Source: Pisaster brevispinus (Eukaryota; Echinodermata; Asteroidea; Forcipulatida; Asteriidae). Taken from it: a stretch of DNA of 64,000 nucleotides. The notes under the pieces are model-generated. The model made no database searches and was not told where the DNA came from. It was given only the letters and a program-made list of their open reading frames with translations. This document shows positions 1 through 17,775 of the stretch, piece by piece. Both the position numbers and the translations under genes were made by a program. Each line of letters opens with the position of its first letter. Position 1 is the first letter of the stretch. Location of the stretch: positions 1,568,001-1,632,000 of the forward strand of contig JAMKCF010000011.1 in the NCBI GenBank assembly GCA_023634235.1. Reading direction: 5' to 3'.

Positions 1-3000
1 GTCAGGATATGTGCCAAGAGTAGAGAAGCGATTGAGTCACCAGTCTCATTCCTCACACTTCATAGACAGGTCAGTTGGGTATTTAACTTGACCCCCCAAA
101 AAGAAATATGAGAGAAATAGAAGTGAAGCTTTTACGTTTGTTTGCGTATTAACACAAATGGCATCCAAAGTAACTTCAAGTTCCGTGTTGCCAATCAGAT
201 GTTATTATTTTTACAGAGATGAGAAATGTCAGACTTGTATCTGAATTCAGACTTTTTTTATGTTTGCCTTGTGAAATAAGAATAGCTGCTGCTTCCTGCA
301 GCTATAAAGGAATCCTGCTCTTTGACCACTTTCTCCAGTGCGGAAGATACTGTTCCTAGAAGTTCCTCGAAATCTATAACTCCAGGGGGGACCAAAAGGT
401 GGAAATGCCATCATTTCAACGTACATCCTAAAAATGTTGCTCCTATTTTGAGACCCTTATGTCAGCAACGACTCTCATCCCCTTGTTTTTAATGAAAGTG
501 TACAATTACATCTACCAATGCTCCTTGGCCTCATTCCTTCATTCTTTCTGCCCAATTTTCACAATTTTAGGTGCGAAACATGGAAGGGAACGAGGAGCAG
601 CAGAAGCTGCAAGCTCTGAAGGATGAGATAGGAGAGTTGTCCAGCACTGACGAGAAACGCTTCCGTGCGCTGAAGAGAAACAATGAGAGAGAGCTTCTCC
701 AGGTATATTACTGTAGATAAAATCATTGCGTCAACTTAAAATACCCTGGGGCCGATTTCACAACGAGCTAAGATTGATTTTAAGCTGTTTATCAATCTTA
801 AATGCTAAGCAAAGTGTGGCGTCGCAATACAAATCACTATGGTGGTATTGGCAACTCATCTTAAGATGAATCTTAGTGCTTTGTAACATCGAGCCCTGAA
901 ACTGCATTTTGTTAACATTTAATCGCTCACTGTTTATGTGAGCTAGCGCTGTACGGAAAACAATTTATCTCCTGTTTTTGGGCTTGTGTATCTGGGACAG
1001 ACAGACACAAATAATCCTTGCTGAGCGGAGAAAGGTACCAGCCAAAGTGACATGTACTGCATATTGTTTATAACAGTTCCCTGCAAGTTTTCCTCTTGGC
1101 GAATACATAGACGCCTCCGCCATTGCTATGGTTAAAGGATGGAAACAATTTGTGGTTTTTACACCCAATGTACAACTTTCGGCCAATAATAGGTCTTTCT
1201 TTGACCTAGTTGAGGGCGCTGTTAATACTTTCAAAAAGTTATAACTTTTTGCCGCTTGGGCCCTGGCCTTGAAACACATTCTGCTGTCAGATAATTCTTG
1301 ATATCATTCATAATTTGTTTTATCTTCAGAATGCTGATGTGATATGCTGTACATGTGTCGGAGCTGGTGACCCTCGTCTGGCGCGATTCCGATTTCGAGC
1401 GGTACTCATTGACGAGAGCACACAGGCCACAGAACCCGAGTGTCTCATACCGATTGTGCTAGGATGCAAACAGGTACGAATTAACCTTTCATCTCCTAAT
1501 TGAAAAGATTAGTGGTGTAAATGAGTGTAACAGAAGCTTTCAGGTGGAAAAGGAGTGAAAACAAAAGTAGCAAAATACAGTCTGGAGAAGCATAGATGCA
1601 CAAAGACAAGAAACGGGTGGAGATAAAAGGGGGTTTAGGGGAGGGGATAGAAGGAATTGGCTGTTGTAACCACAAAGATGGTAGGAACCCTGTATGTTTT
1701 AGGGGCAGTGGACCAATTCAGCGTTGTTTGATCTTTTGTATTGTAACATTTATTACAGTAAACGATTCTCTATACTTCAACCGTATTAAAACTAGACAAA
1801 AATTTTGACACATCTGTTTTTTCTCCTGAAGAGGAGCAGAGTACACTGCTTGAAATGGCTCAGACCCGGTTCTTCTGAGAACCAACATGTTTTTATTCAA
1901 AATGCTGCTACTCATAGCCCTATGTAGTTCTTAAAATTATTTGTTTGTTGTATAGCAGATGCATTGAGGGAACTGTGCTGAATGCAAAATTTGTGTACTT
2001 TTCATTCGTTTGTCATGTTTTGTATTGTGAGTTAAACTCAGTAACTTGTACATGGTGCAGAAAGCTGAACACCAAGCCAATGTTATTACCAAACTGTCTT
2101 TGTGCAGGTTATCTTGGTTGGGGATCATTGTCAGCTTGGCCCAGTGGTCATGTGCAAGAAAGCGGCCAATGCCGGCCTCTCCCAGTCACTCTTTGAGCGT
2201 CTGGTGGTCCTGGGCATCCGACCAATCAGATTGCAGGTTCAGTATCGTATGCACCCGGCTCTCAGTTCTTTCCCATCCAACATTTTCTACGAGGGATCTC
2301 TGCAGAATGGTGTGACAGCTGGTGGGTATAGCTTTCATAAAACAATCCTGGCTCTTGAGTCAATAACAGTTTACAAAAGCGAAGTCCACACATTGTATTC
2401 TTTCACAAGTTTTTAAAAGTTTTTCTTGATGTTGTGACTGGGCAGGTAAGTAACAACATATGTCAATCAAAACACCAAGTGTACGTGCAGCCCTTGTACG
2501 CAATAGTATTTTTCTCCAGTTTTTCCCAAGGGCTAAATATCATGCTTAGTTGTATCCTCTATTAATACTTTCTGGGATCGTTCTATTCCCAAGATGATCG
2601 AATCAATAAGGCAGTGGAGTTTCCCTGGCCACAGCGAGAAAAGCCCATGTTCTTCTACGCCACGGCTGGGCAAGAGGAGATCTCCAGCTCTGGTACCTCC
2701 TTCTTAAACAGGTACCTTATTCTACATATACAGACAAGTTGAATCTTCAACCAGCAGTCGGCATCACAAAAGATTGCGGCTTTAAATTAAATTTCACAAT
2801 CAGTTTACGTAAACACCAAAGCAAACATCAAATCTCAACATCATATATCGAGATTTCAGTGTAAAAAGCTTGTAGACATTTTCAGTAAAACACTACGATA
2901 ACTGGATTCTTTTAAAAAATCATAAGAAAATAGTAAATATTTTTAATAAAACAGTTCTTTTCATAGATTACAACACAAAATCTTTGAATTGCTTTTCAGA

Positions 3001-6000
3001 ACGGAGGCGTCTAACGTTGAAAAGATCACAACATGTTTCCTGCGCGCCGGCGTCAAGCCAGACCAGATTGGCATCATCACACCATACGAGGGCCAGCGTG
3101 CGTTCATCGTCCAGTACATGCAGTACAGTGGCCCTCTGAATGTCAAGCTGTACCAGGAGATTGAAATCGCCAGCGTGGACGCCTTCCAGGGGCGGGAAAA
3201 AGATTACATCATTCTGTCGTGTGTCCGCGCCAATGATCATCAGGGCATCGGGTTCCTGAACGACCCACGCCGTCTGAATGTAGCACTGACTCGCTGCAGG
3301 TTAGTTGGACAGAGACTCTGCTTTGGTATTCATGGAAAAGAGGCAGTGTCCAAATTATTGGCTTTGGCACTAGCTAAAGTCCTATTTTTGCACTGACCTT
3401 AAGTCCTACTTTGGCACTGGCTTACATCCTACTTCGGCACTGGCTTAAGTCCTACTTCGGCACTGGCTTCAAACCCCTTCTCTTAACATACTTGGTTCTG
3501 CATTACACAACACATGGGACTCTTGTCTTTACGTCCCATCTGAAGGACAAAGCAGTAATGGTTAAGTGGAGACAAGTGTTAAGACCAGGAACTTGAATTT
3601 GTGCACTTGACCACTCGGCTACTGCACATCATCAGTACTCTATTTTTGTTATGCAGCCAAGTGGTTCAGAGACCAATCGTGGAAGGAATTTGATATAACG
3701 GGTATTAAAAGATGGACGACTTTAATACACTGTGTGACAATTGGCATAGGGGAAAGAGGTGACTGGACGGTACATGTGAATCTTACACACCATTCTGATG
3801 TTTGTCATGTTTCAGGTATGGCGTGATCATCGTGGGTAACCCCAAGGTCCTCTCACGTCACCCACTGTGGAATCACCTCCTGACCTACTACAAGGAGCAT
3901 AAAGTGCTTGTAGAAGGACCTCTCAATAACCTGAAGGAGAGTCTGATTCAGTTCAGTAAGCCCAGGAAGCTGGTCAACACCACAAACCCTGTAAGTGTTA
4001 CTGTGGGTTAGGGTTGTGCTTCTGTAAGCTCTGATGCTTTGCTTAGAGTAAGCAGAGCCATGAAGTTGGGCCTAGGTTTGTGAGAGCCATGAAGTTGGGC
4101 CTAGGTTTGTGAGAGCCATGAAGTTGGGCCCAGGTTTGTCAGAGCCATGAAGTTGGGCCCAGGTTTGTCAGACCATTGCCTGTCTTAATCCTTGGGGGTA
4201 AAGACAGGGGACCAGTCTAAGTTCTCAACTGCAATGAGTGCTACTTGAATGTAGATGCAAGACACTAGCGGTTTTTGATTGGTATTTTTTCCAATTGTCT
4301 GGCAAAAGATATTAAATGTGTGCATCAAAGTTCCACCTTGGTACACTGCCTTTATGTTTGTACTGTTTGTGGTTTTTTTCCTGTTAGGGTGGTCGCTTTA
4401 TGACGTCGGCCATGTTCAGCGCCAAGGAGGCCATGATTCCAGGCAGCATCTATGACAGATCGGGCATGATGAATGGAGGTCAGTTCAATAGGTGTTCACA
4501 GCGCAAACACGCAGGAGACCCACAGATTGCAGTATAATATTATATGCATTCACAATTGTAAAAAATTCTCTTACAATTACGCATGGCCTGATTTTCGCTG
4601 AAAGAATTTCTTTTTTGAAGGTTTTTTGTTTTTTTTCTCTGAACAAAATTTCACAAATGATGCGGTTTCAAAACGAAAAACTTACAGAAACTTTTGTACA
4701 TGTATTATGGACAAGGCACATAATACATGTAACATGGCGAATTGTTTGTACACGGCTAATGGATGGGAGATAATGTCCGTATCCCAACAATGATTCATTT
4801 TTAGTTTTTAATTAATCACCACTTGTTATCAGATTTGTTAATGCAATGCATTAAATGAAAGTTTATAATTCTCTTGTATATTTCAAAATTGTTGTTTGAA
4901 ATTAAATCTAAATTTTCGGTAAAAAAATCGGACCTAGCATTTTTTACTTGATTTTATCACTTAACAAAGAATTATAATCAAATTTCTTAATTAGTATCTG
5001 TATTTTTAAATCTTGCAGGATCCAGTCGATTTGTTCATGGACCAGGCCGTATCCATGACCAGATGGGTTACATCGGGCCAGGTCCCGCCCAATTCGCCGG
5101 GGCCAACCTCCCTGTACCAGTCAACATGTTCATGCCTCCGCCCCCTCAACCAGGAAATCACTTCTTCAATCAGGGCATGCCGGGGCCACCCATGGGGGGC
5201 CACATGCCTCAGCAGCGCGGGAAGGGTGCCCCGCCGTACTCCAAGAGGAGGGGCAAGGCACCTGGACAGCAGGGGCAAGGGAAAGGCTCCCAACAAGGAA
5301 TGGGCGGGGCTAGCCAGCCGGGCGGATCTAGCCAGAATATGTCTCAGTACAATCTCTCAATGCAGAGTCAGGTGTGTAGTTTGATTGGTTTTAAATTGAT
5401 TAAAACGTCACACTTCTACTTTCAAAGCCTAGATTCATAATCTCCAAGACTTTCTGGTTTTTGAAAACTAATGAAAGAGCTTTTTCCTCCCCTCAACTGA
5501 ATTCCAATAAGCATGTTTTTATTAAATGATTTTCACAGCTCGGAAATGAATGATTCTGTATTGAATAAAATGTTTGTTGTTTGATTTCAGGATGGATCAA
5601 TGCCGTTTTCCCAGGGCCCACTCACCCAAGGCATGTCCATGAGTCAACCAGGCCTATCCCAAGCAGGCTTCTCCCTGCCTGGTCTCTCCCAGCCAGGCCT
5701 GTCTCAGCCAGAGCTGTCGCAGGTATGCACTCCCTCTCTCAATAAATTATCACAGCACTGCCAAAATAGCTCATACATTGTCGTAACTCAGTAGCTCAGA
5801 AAGGTTGTTACTCAATACTTCAGCAAGGTCATAACTCAATACTGCAGCAAGGTCATAATTCATGATTGTATAGCAGTGTTGTTACTCAATAGCGCAATGT
5901 TATAACTCAATACTGCAGCAAAGTCATAACTCATGATTGTATAGCAATGTTGTAACTCATTAGCGCAGCAAGGTCATAACTCAATACCGTAGCAAGGTCT

Positions 6001-6284
6001 GAACTTTATATTGTAACAAGTTCATAATACTTTACTGCATGAAGGTGTGTTAATTCCTGTGTGTACATTCTTGTGTGTACTTCGAAAAAATCTGGGCAAA
6101 GTAGTTACTTATAAACGCCCTTATAAATAGAAATCTCATTGTTTAGTTCTTTTTTTCGCTTTCTGTATCTGTCAAACAGGACAGCTACCTGGGAGAAGAG
6201 TTCAAGTCCCAGATGGATGCAGCCCTGTCTCAGGACTCCACCTACCAGGGCGATCGTAACTACCAGCACGGCTTCGGTTATTAG
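1..6284 (+). CDS. UPF1: UPF1/RENT1 RNA helicase, 3' half (partial gene)
   Basis: ATP-dependent superfamily-1 RNA helicase of nonsense-mediated mRNA decay. It acts in the cytoplasm on stalled terminating ribosomes with UPF2/UPF3 and the SMG proteins. Eleven coding exons: 1-69, 571-702, 1330-1473, 2108-2321, 2594-2711, 3000-3299, 3816-3990, 4388-4478, 5019-5371, 5591-5722, 6180-6284. They join in phase to 1833 nt (610 aa plus stop); the 5' part lies left of the window. Visible motifs are [10 protein letters not shown] (motif II), [10 protein letters not shown] (III), QYRMHP (IV), [10 protein letters not shown] (V) and NVALTRCR (VI). The C-terminus has about 15 SQ/TQ dipeptides over the last ~130 residues, the known SMG1 phosphorylation region, and ends YQHGFGY. 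Similarity to vertebrate UPF1 is near-continuous. Motif VI carries TRCR where human has TRAR. The identification is secure. Confidence 0.97.
745..899. repeat. Inverted-repeat transposon fragment in UPF1 intron
   Basis: It starts ccctggggccgatttcac and ends close to its reverse complement (taacatcgagccctg), with taagat/atctta pairs inside. This matches the GGGCCC-ended MITE family seen at 11495, 27774, 28510 and 36179 in this window. It is diverged and non-coding. Confidence 0.55.
1805..1890 (-). repeat. Dispersed foldback repeat, copy 1 (UPF1 intron)
   Basis: Read on the minus strand it aligns with 28315-28410 and 32881-32982. Shared blocks are TGTTGGTTCT, AGAACCGG, CAGTGTACTCTGCT and TCTTCAGGAGAA. 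It is a diverged interspersed repeat with no coding content. Confidence 0.5.
3362..3472 (+). repeat. 22-23 bp tandem repeat in UPF1 intron
   Basis: About five imperfect units of the form ggcactggcttaagtcctac. It lies just downstream of the exon that ends at 3299. Confidence 0.75.
3518..3628 (-). repeat. tRNA-derived SINE fragment (reverse orientation)
   Basis: On the minus strand it has a run resembling the body of the SINE at 36462-36760: taaccattactgctttgtcc followed by cagatgggacg. Only part of the body is present, and the tRNA-like head is degraded. Confidence 0.5.
4054..4169 (+). repeat. 29-bp tandem repeat, four copies, in UPF1 intron
   Basis: Units begin at 4054, 4083, 4112 and 4141, each opening agagccatgaagttgggcc. 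The first two units share cctagg and the last two cccagg. The unit closely matches the terminal inverted repeat of the MITE at 36179-36430 (agagccatgaaattgggcc), so it looks like local amplification of a transposon end. Confidence 0.85.
5780..6010 (+). repeat. Imperfect minisatellite in last UPF1 intron
   Basis: Repeated pieces such as actcaatactgcagcaagg and tcataactcatgattgtat recur about every 25-60 bp. A higher-order unit appears twice. It fills the intron between the last two coding exons. Confidence 0.7.
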
Positions 6285-6815
6285 TACCAAGCGAAGCACG
6301 GCGCCGGCACACGCGCGCCAACATCGCGAGAGAATGTGTTCAACATCCTTCTTCAATGCAGCCGGGGGGAGGTGGAAGAACGGCGGCGAAGACACCGAGA
6401 AAACAAAAAAATGAGGATCAACAGCAAAGACGCACACAGAGGGTTCTCCTGAGAAAGAGTGAGAAACATGGAAAAAGGAAAGTGAAGGGAGAGGACGATG
6501 AGCTAGGATAGATCAGAAATGCTTGTCTTAATGAAATCCCCAAAAACCAACAAAAGTGCACTACCGCATTAAAAGGGCAAGTTGGAAAGTGTCCCTTGGG
6601 TGGAAAAAGGTTCTGGGCATCATGTTCAGATGAAGATGGGTATGATGCATAAAGTGTTAAGAGATGGAAGCTAACTAAGATATAACACACTAAAAAACAT
6701 GGCAACTTATTAGTTACCCAATCTAAAGAGGCATGCACCATGTTTAAAAAATCATTTCAGCAACGTTCACAGTGTCATCTTTGTTCATGAGGCGGTAACA
6801 AATTTATGCAAAAGA

Positions 6816-6821
6816 AATAAA
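6816..6821 (+). terminator. Candidate UPF1 polyadenylation signal (proximal)
   Basis: AATAAA 532 nt after the UPF1 stop codon and the first such hexamer in the 3' flank. Others follow at 7142 and 9210. Confidence 0.35.
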
Positions 6822-7539
6822 GAGGTTTATCCGTAGCTAATAAGGTCCAAACATTGTGGCTTGAAAGTTTTTCTCTGGAATTATTAGATGAATTGCATCT
6901 GGAAAGCATGCAGGTCATAACAGACGATATTTCCCCTTGTCAAATGGGTGAAGTGGTGGTAATCAAATTAGTGGTCGATGAAGAGTAAAAAATGACATGC
7001 ATTCATATACAATGTATGCAACATTGTTCAATCCGATGCATGTCCACCATGCCGAAACTTAAAAGCTAAAAATGCTATATGTATTTTAGGTGATTTCAGA
7101 GGCATGTTTGAGTCTGAAACAATGGCATTGTTCCAAGGACAAATAAACAATGCAAAGCATGCAACCAAGTGACTATTGGGACAAGTACACAAGTGCAGTA
7201 AAAGGAAAAAAGTACCATTAAATGTACCCCTTGGATGTAGAACTACATTGAAACCAGGAAGGGTCTTTAAAACTAAAGATACTACAAAATTAAGATAGGA
7301 CACTGTGTGGAAACATGAATTTGCAAAATGGCTGCGAATTGAAGTGCACCCGCTGTTGTTGGGTAGTTAAAACCAAAGATCGTTTGCCAGTAACCACTAT
7401 GGCAAAATTTCCAACTGATTATTAACCACCAACTAAAAGTGATGGCAGATTGAACATTTTGGGTTTAGGCCATAAAATGTGCCAATAGCCATAAAAACAA
7501 ATGTAATAATCACTTTGTTCTTGGTAATGTCGTCTGCTT

Positions 7540-7775
7540 CATCGTGCCTACTCACTGCATAATGGCGCCCTCCCCCATGTACCAAAAGCATGTCCTAATG
7601 CGCATGCTCGGCGTGCAAAGGAACCTGCGTGAAATCCGGGTTCAAGCGACAGCGGCAACCATCATGGTGCATTGGTGCGCTGATTTTGAAGCAATGCGGT
7701 ACACCACTATAAAACCTGGCATAGTTACATGTAAACTACAGCATAGCGTCCATCTTGGCAGCTTGATTTAGTTTT
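7540..7775 (+). repeat. Dispersed repeat, copy A
   Basis: It shares scattered matching blocks, in opposite orientation, with 29826-30100 inside the REJ-like gene. Examples are gttacatgtaaactacagca, the gcgcatgctcgg/catgcgcat area and accatcatggtgcattggtg. The unit type is unknown; no terminal repeats are evident. Confidence 0.5.
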
Positions 7776-10420
7776 TAACCATACTTGGTTTCCCAAGTAT
7801 ATTTTTAAGATGGCGCTTGTGCATATGTCAAATTTTGATGAGTCAAATTTTGATGAGTCATGCAGTTATATCTGTTGCCGTCTTTGCAAAATGGCACTAG
7901 TGTCCTGTCTTCATTTTGTAGGATCTTTGGCTACACCCTAAACCAACCAAAACCATATTACAATTTAACTGTATGTTTTGCTTTGGCAGTGCATTGCAAA
8001 CTCAAATCTACCTTCCTATGCATTACAACACCAGGCACAAACTAGTGGAGTTTCATTGTCTTGGGAATCGAATTCCAGTAAGGGTCTTGGAATTGAGGGT
8101 GCTGGATTTAAGAGTTTCAAGTAAGATTTAAGAATTTCATCAAGTGTTTGGATTTAACTCAGAATTTAGAAGTGAACAGCGATTCCTGGCAGTGTTTAAC
8201 ATTAGCCAAACATGTATTTAAGCAAGCCTGATGTTAAAAGATGCAATACATGTGCCTGACAATCCTTGGTGGGTAGGTTTTGTGGTAAATCCTGTACTGG
8301 GCGGTATTAACTTGAAGAATGAAACGGACACTCACAGAATATGTACGGAGTCCCAATGCATTGTTAATCTGGAACCATGAACTGCTGGAGACATTACACT
8401 GTGCTTTCCCTGACCAGAGTTTTGGGTTTGACTGAACGGTAGTAATGAGTCGGAGAGTAGCAGTTTGTTGAGTTGAACTTTCCTTTTTTTTTCCCTATTT
8501 GAACTGAAGAGATAATGTGCAGTTTTACCAGCTCAATGTTGATCAGTACGAAAAAAGGTGTTATAACACTATCACACATGTTAAAGACAACTTAGGGGGC
8601 CCTTGATGTAGCCTTGTCTCAGAGAAACGGCGATTGTTTCATCTATCCTGCACTCTTTCCTACCTTTTGGTCCCCTAAGTTTGTTATTTTTTTTCTTGTT
8701 CTTTGTAGTGTGATTGATTTTTAAAGTAAGTGTAGATGATTTAATAACAGGTATATGGGTTAGATTTTAAGGCATTTATTTTGTTTACAAATTAAGTTTG
8801 GATTTATTCAAACTTGTGGTATTAGAATTATTTTGTGGATTTATTTTAATTTGGAATTCGGTTGAGCGATTATGTTTAAACTGCTTAACGAACATGACAT
8901 GTACATGTAGTTGCTTTAATAGTTCTGGTTAGAACTAGTTCTTTTGGGAACATGGTTTTCCGCAAGTGTAAAAATTGCTGTCATGTAGCGACATGAAATA
9001 TACAAAACCTAGTCAAATTCTTCAGTTACTAAAATCTCTTAAAAATATATTAAGAAAACTTTGTTTTCTTGAATAATGGATTTTTTTTGGGTGGGGCTTT
9101 GTTGCAACTTAAGGTGGGGGTCAAGATTTGGTTTTTGTCAATGTAATCTTAATTTTATAGGCAAACTTAACAAGACAGATACAACAAAAATCACCTGTGA
9201 AAGTTTCATAATAAAGTGTCTACTTGTTCAGAAAAAATAACAAAAACCCTACCTTTGACCATACATGCTGCATAAATGAGTTCCTGCATTTTGTCAGTTG
9301 TACACCTCGAGAGGTTTGCACAATATGTGCCAAGTCATTATTAGGTCAAAAGTTATGAACTCCAAGCAGTGAATCAGAGAAGCACCAAGAGATTGTGCAC
9401 CAAAACAATTAACTTTACTTGAATATTAAGATTTTTTTTTTTAAGGCTTGGGTCATATCGGCAAATCTGTTGCAACAACTGTTCAAGCTCAGTTTTATGT
9501 TTAACAAAAGTGAAAGGAAAAAAAAAAAAAAAAAACTTTTAGAAGCACAGATCTACTTTCTCAACTTGACAACAGAGAATCTGGATCACTTCTTATTGCC
9601 AAACTTAAAGACGCATGTAATTTTTTTACAATTTTTTTTTTTACACTTATGCTGTATCATATCTTTAAAATGCAAAGAAAAATGTCTGTACATGTATTTC
9701 TTTGTATGGGTTAATACAATGTCTGTATTATGCTTACATTTTGAAGGGAATATTTTAAGGTATGCATACGGGATAATTGTTAATTAGTGCCAGATACTTT
9801 TATCATTCAATAGTTAAAACAGAGTGTACATTGTACATGTATAACAATTGTTGTGGTCGGTCAGTGAAAAAAACCTCATCGAAATAAGTGTTGAACTCCG
9901 ACTAGTCTGGCTTGTTACTTTTGACCCCCGTCTTGTAGAAATAATCAGGCCCATTGGATGTTCCCTCTACAGACCCTGTGCTGTAAATGGCATTTCATGT
10001 GTAGGATGTTGTAAACAACAAATTGAAATTAAGTTGATGGCGTTACTTGCTTGTAGTTCAAGGAGTTGTATCATTTCAGGTGAAGAACTAAATGGTTTTG
10101 ATCGTCGGTTATCCTCCAAAGCTGCCAACATTTGCAATCAGGGAGCTATTTTAAATTACATTCAGCGTAATATCCATTATCAGGGAGATTTTCAAACTTT
10201 CTGCAGAATCAGGAAGAGTTAGCAGCTCTGATAAGGGTGCAACAGTAATGCTAATTAATCTAAGATCATATTCTTTATCCCCGGTATGCTAAGTTTGGGC
10301 TTGTAACCAGTTAAGATGACACGACTGTAGTTTAAACAGTTTTAAGATTCTATAAACACAAGATATTGACCAAGCACAGATTAACAAGGTTTTAACGGCA
10401 AATTAATTTAACCATTGACA

Positions 10421-10430
10421 AATAAATAAA
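10421..10430 (+). terminator. Candidate distal UPF1 polyadenylation signal
   Basis: Two overlapping AATAAA hexamers (aataaataaa) lie about 40 nt from the minus-strand signal of RPS6. If used, UPF1 would have a roughly 4.1-kb 3' UTR abutting or overlapping that of RPS6. Confidence 0.25.
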
Positions 10431-10467
10431 GACAAGTCATTGCGCATATACTTTTTTCTGAGATCTT

Positions 10468-10473
10468 TTTATT
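10468..10473 (-). terminator. Candidate RPS6 polyadenylation signal
   Basis: AATAAA on the minus strand (TTTATT on plus), about 230 nt past the RPS6 stop and the nearest match on that strand. Confidence 0.5.
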
Positions 10474-10699
10474 TCATAATGTTTTATGTTTTATACCTCG
10501 GTAGTCCAGTGGTAAATTTCATAAAGCGTCAGATGAAGCTGTATTATGTATGTGAACTCTTTTCTCAATCTTAAATACTCAACATTTAACATGAGTTTTC
10601 TTAAACTTGGTGAAAGATCCGTCACCAAAAGCATTTTGAACTTGACAACTCATGAGTATCGGATCCTGCATCAACCAACCCGGCCTTTTTTTTTAGAGT

Positions 10700-15504
<4,805 letters not shown>

Positions 15505-15537
15505 GGCTGTCGGTTGCTTTTGCCAGCGACACCACGT

Positions 15538-15543
15538 AAAAGG
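15538..15543 (-). promoter_or_regulatory. Candidate 5' TOP start of RPS6
   Basis: On the minus strand CCTTTTACG follows an AT-rich taatatat and lies 39 nt upstream of the ATG. Ribosomal-protein mRNAs usually begin at a C followed by pyrimidines (5' TOP). The fit in position and composition is good, but the start site is not proven. Confidence 0.5.
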
Positions 15544-16083
15544 ATATATTACACGAGATCTTGCGAGAACTTGCTAGTGAAACACTAGAGGGCGCACTCA
15601 TCTAAACGCCGCGCGGAGAATTGAAGGGCCTTTTCGAAACATTGAAAAGGTAGATGTGTTTCCCTCTACCAACGCAATTTCTACTAAGCTAGCTAATTGA
15701 ACATTTTCTTGACAATGATAGGAGGCCAAAGGCGCCCTTTTTTTGGGGGGGGGGCTGGGCTGGAGGGGGGGCACATGACACTGCCACCCCCATTAACTAC
15801 ACAACTTAAAAGTATTTCGACGCACGTACGAGTATGCAGTGCCGAAGCTAAAGGCATGGTTTCGAAAACGCTCATAATCTCGAAAAGTTGTTTCCAGCAA
15901 AATTTGTATTTCAAGCTTTTCAACCTTCATTGTCACCGTGTATTTTAGTTTCCCGTCTCAAAATCGTCAAAGCATAACAAGTTATACACTCATGAGCATG
16001 GGGTGACGGAATACTCTATTATGCTTTGGTCATCATGGCCGAAACAGTATAGGCCTAACTGAATCACATTTAAATGCCAGGTG

Positions 16084-16356
16084 CAGGGTTTCTGTGGATC
16101 CTTAAAAAGTCTAAAAATGAACTATCCAAATTTAGGGCCTTAAATTCAGTTATTTGAGGTATTGAAAAAATAGATGCAGCATGTAATAGATTTTTCAATC
16201 AGCTTGTAAAGAACCAAATAACGCAGTGTTTAAAAAAGATGCAGGTATAGTTATCAAGTATAGCTGTTTCTCTTTATTCACTTAATATTTTAATTTGGTC
16301 TTAAATTTTGTTAAGGGTAGCATTGAAAGGGTCTTAGTAGGTCTTACATTTGACTT
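16084..16356. repeat. hAT-like non-autonomous element, truncated copy
   Basis: It begins cagggtttctgtggatcc and shares, in inverted orientation, the gggccttaaattcagt and ttaaattttgttaaggg blocks with 22769-23063. CAGGGTTTCTGC-like ends are typical of hAT elements. One terminus is not seen. Confidence 0.55.
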
Positions 16357-17775
16357 TTTAAATTGTACAGATACACTGAAGTCTCAATGAGTGGTGAGTT
16401 ATTGTGTGACTGCATAACAAATTGTTTCATCTATTCTTATTCCAATAAATTTATCCCAACCCAACAAGAAGGCCAACTAGTCTTTCTCCATGGTTGGCAT
16501 TTCATTCCCAAAACAGATTGGTGCTTGATTATTATTATTATTATTATTTTTTTATTTTATTTTATTTGATTTTATTTATTTTTTTTGGGGGGGGGGGGCA
16601 TGGTGTACCCCCTCTTGTGTCTTGTGTGCTTGGAATCTCAGGAATTTCTCAGAGGACTTTAGCTGGGGTACTGGGGTTCTGTACAAGAGGAAAATATTGT
16701 GTTTCATTGGTGGGGGATACCCTCTGTCCCCATATCGGGCACGTTATACAAAACCCAATTTAGGGCCTACCCGTTTTCTTCTTCCATGGTTCACTGTAAA
16801 ATGAAAGCTTGTTCTCAAGTAAAGCGTTTTGAGTTAGAAGAAACCGTATAAATACGAGGCAATACAACAATTATTACAAATGCTCTTTATTTTTCACACA
16901 GTGCAAACATATTATTTAGAGTTAATTAGCTTTAAACTAAGGAGGAATGACTAGTGTTTGAATATTTGATCTATGAGATGTGCAATGCATCTTCACTTAC
17001 GGTTGCTTTGAGTCACAGCATTCTCTTGATGCTACCACACTCAGCACCATTTTCTACGAAAAATAAAACGGCTGCCGAGTCGTTAGGATTATTTTATTAT
17101 TTTGTTTGTTTGAACTATTGTTTGAAACTGTAGACTATAGTTTTGTTAATTATCCAACTGTTTTAATAAAAAGCAAAAGCTACTGAAAAATTAACACTCT
17201 CAGTCTATTCACACCTAAAAAATCGTTAAGAAATATAAACTCTATCCTTTTTTCTGTGAAAATAAGATATTTTAGTAATAAAATGTAAACTCTAAAAACT
17301 ATGCGATTGTCCGTAGAATAAGAAATATATATATACACAAAAGACATTAACAGCATGAATGGAATGAGACAATGCTGATTGGACACTTACTGTGACGTAG
17401 TACTCTGTCATTATCCAATGAGTGGCCAAAATAGTGCCCCTCTTTGGTTTGTTTAACAATTAATGTGGGTTTGTAATAAGAAGTTACAGGGGTCTTTATT
17501 GATACAAAATATAGGCACAATGATCATTATTACTATTTTACAAATCACAAAACAGATTTGAAGGAAAATTGTCGCCAAATAAAAAAATAAAAAAAATTTT
17601 TTAGGTTTAAGAGCCTAGTAAATAACTTTGTTAAAATTTTTATTACAAACCTAAAAGGTGCAGTCAAAATAGATGTCAAACATATCAAGGTGATCAATTC
17701 AGGCTTATAAGGAAATTAATGTATTACTTGAATTAATGAGAAAGTATATTTACACGATTTATAGGTATTAATTAA

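Larger units (their letters stand above)
6285..10699. other. UPF1 3' UTR and convergent intergenic region; no further gene seen
   Basis: A/T-rich sequence after the UPF1 stop. Open frames here, up to 124 codons, show no recognisable protein and run through A/T homopolymers. It contains one copy of a dispersed repeat (7540-7775), a duplicated 15-mer near 7840-7858 and several AATAAA hexamers. Where the UPF1 transcript ends cannot be fixed from sequence alone. Confidence 0.6.

Noticed and set aside
9419..10222. Two plus-strand open frames of 122 and 124 codons downstream of UPF1
   Set aside because: They run through A and T homopolymers, have no recognisable motif, no splice or domain context, and lie in the probable UPF1 3' UTR.
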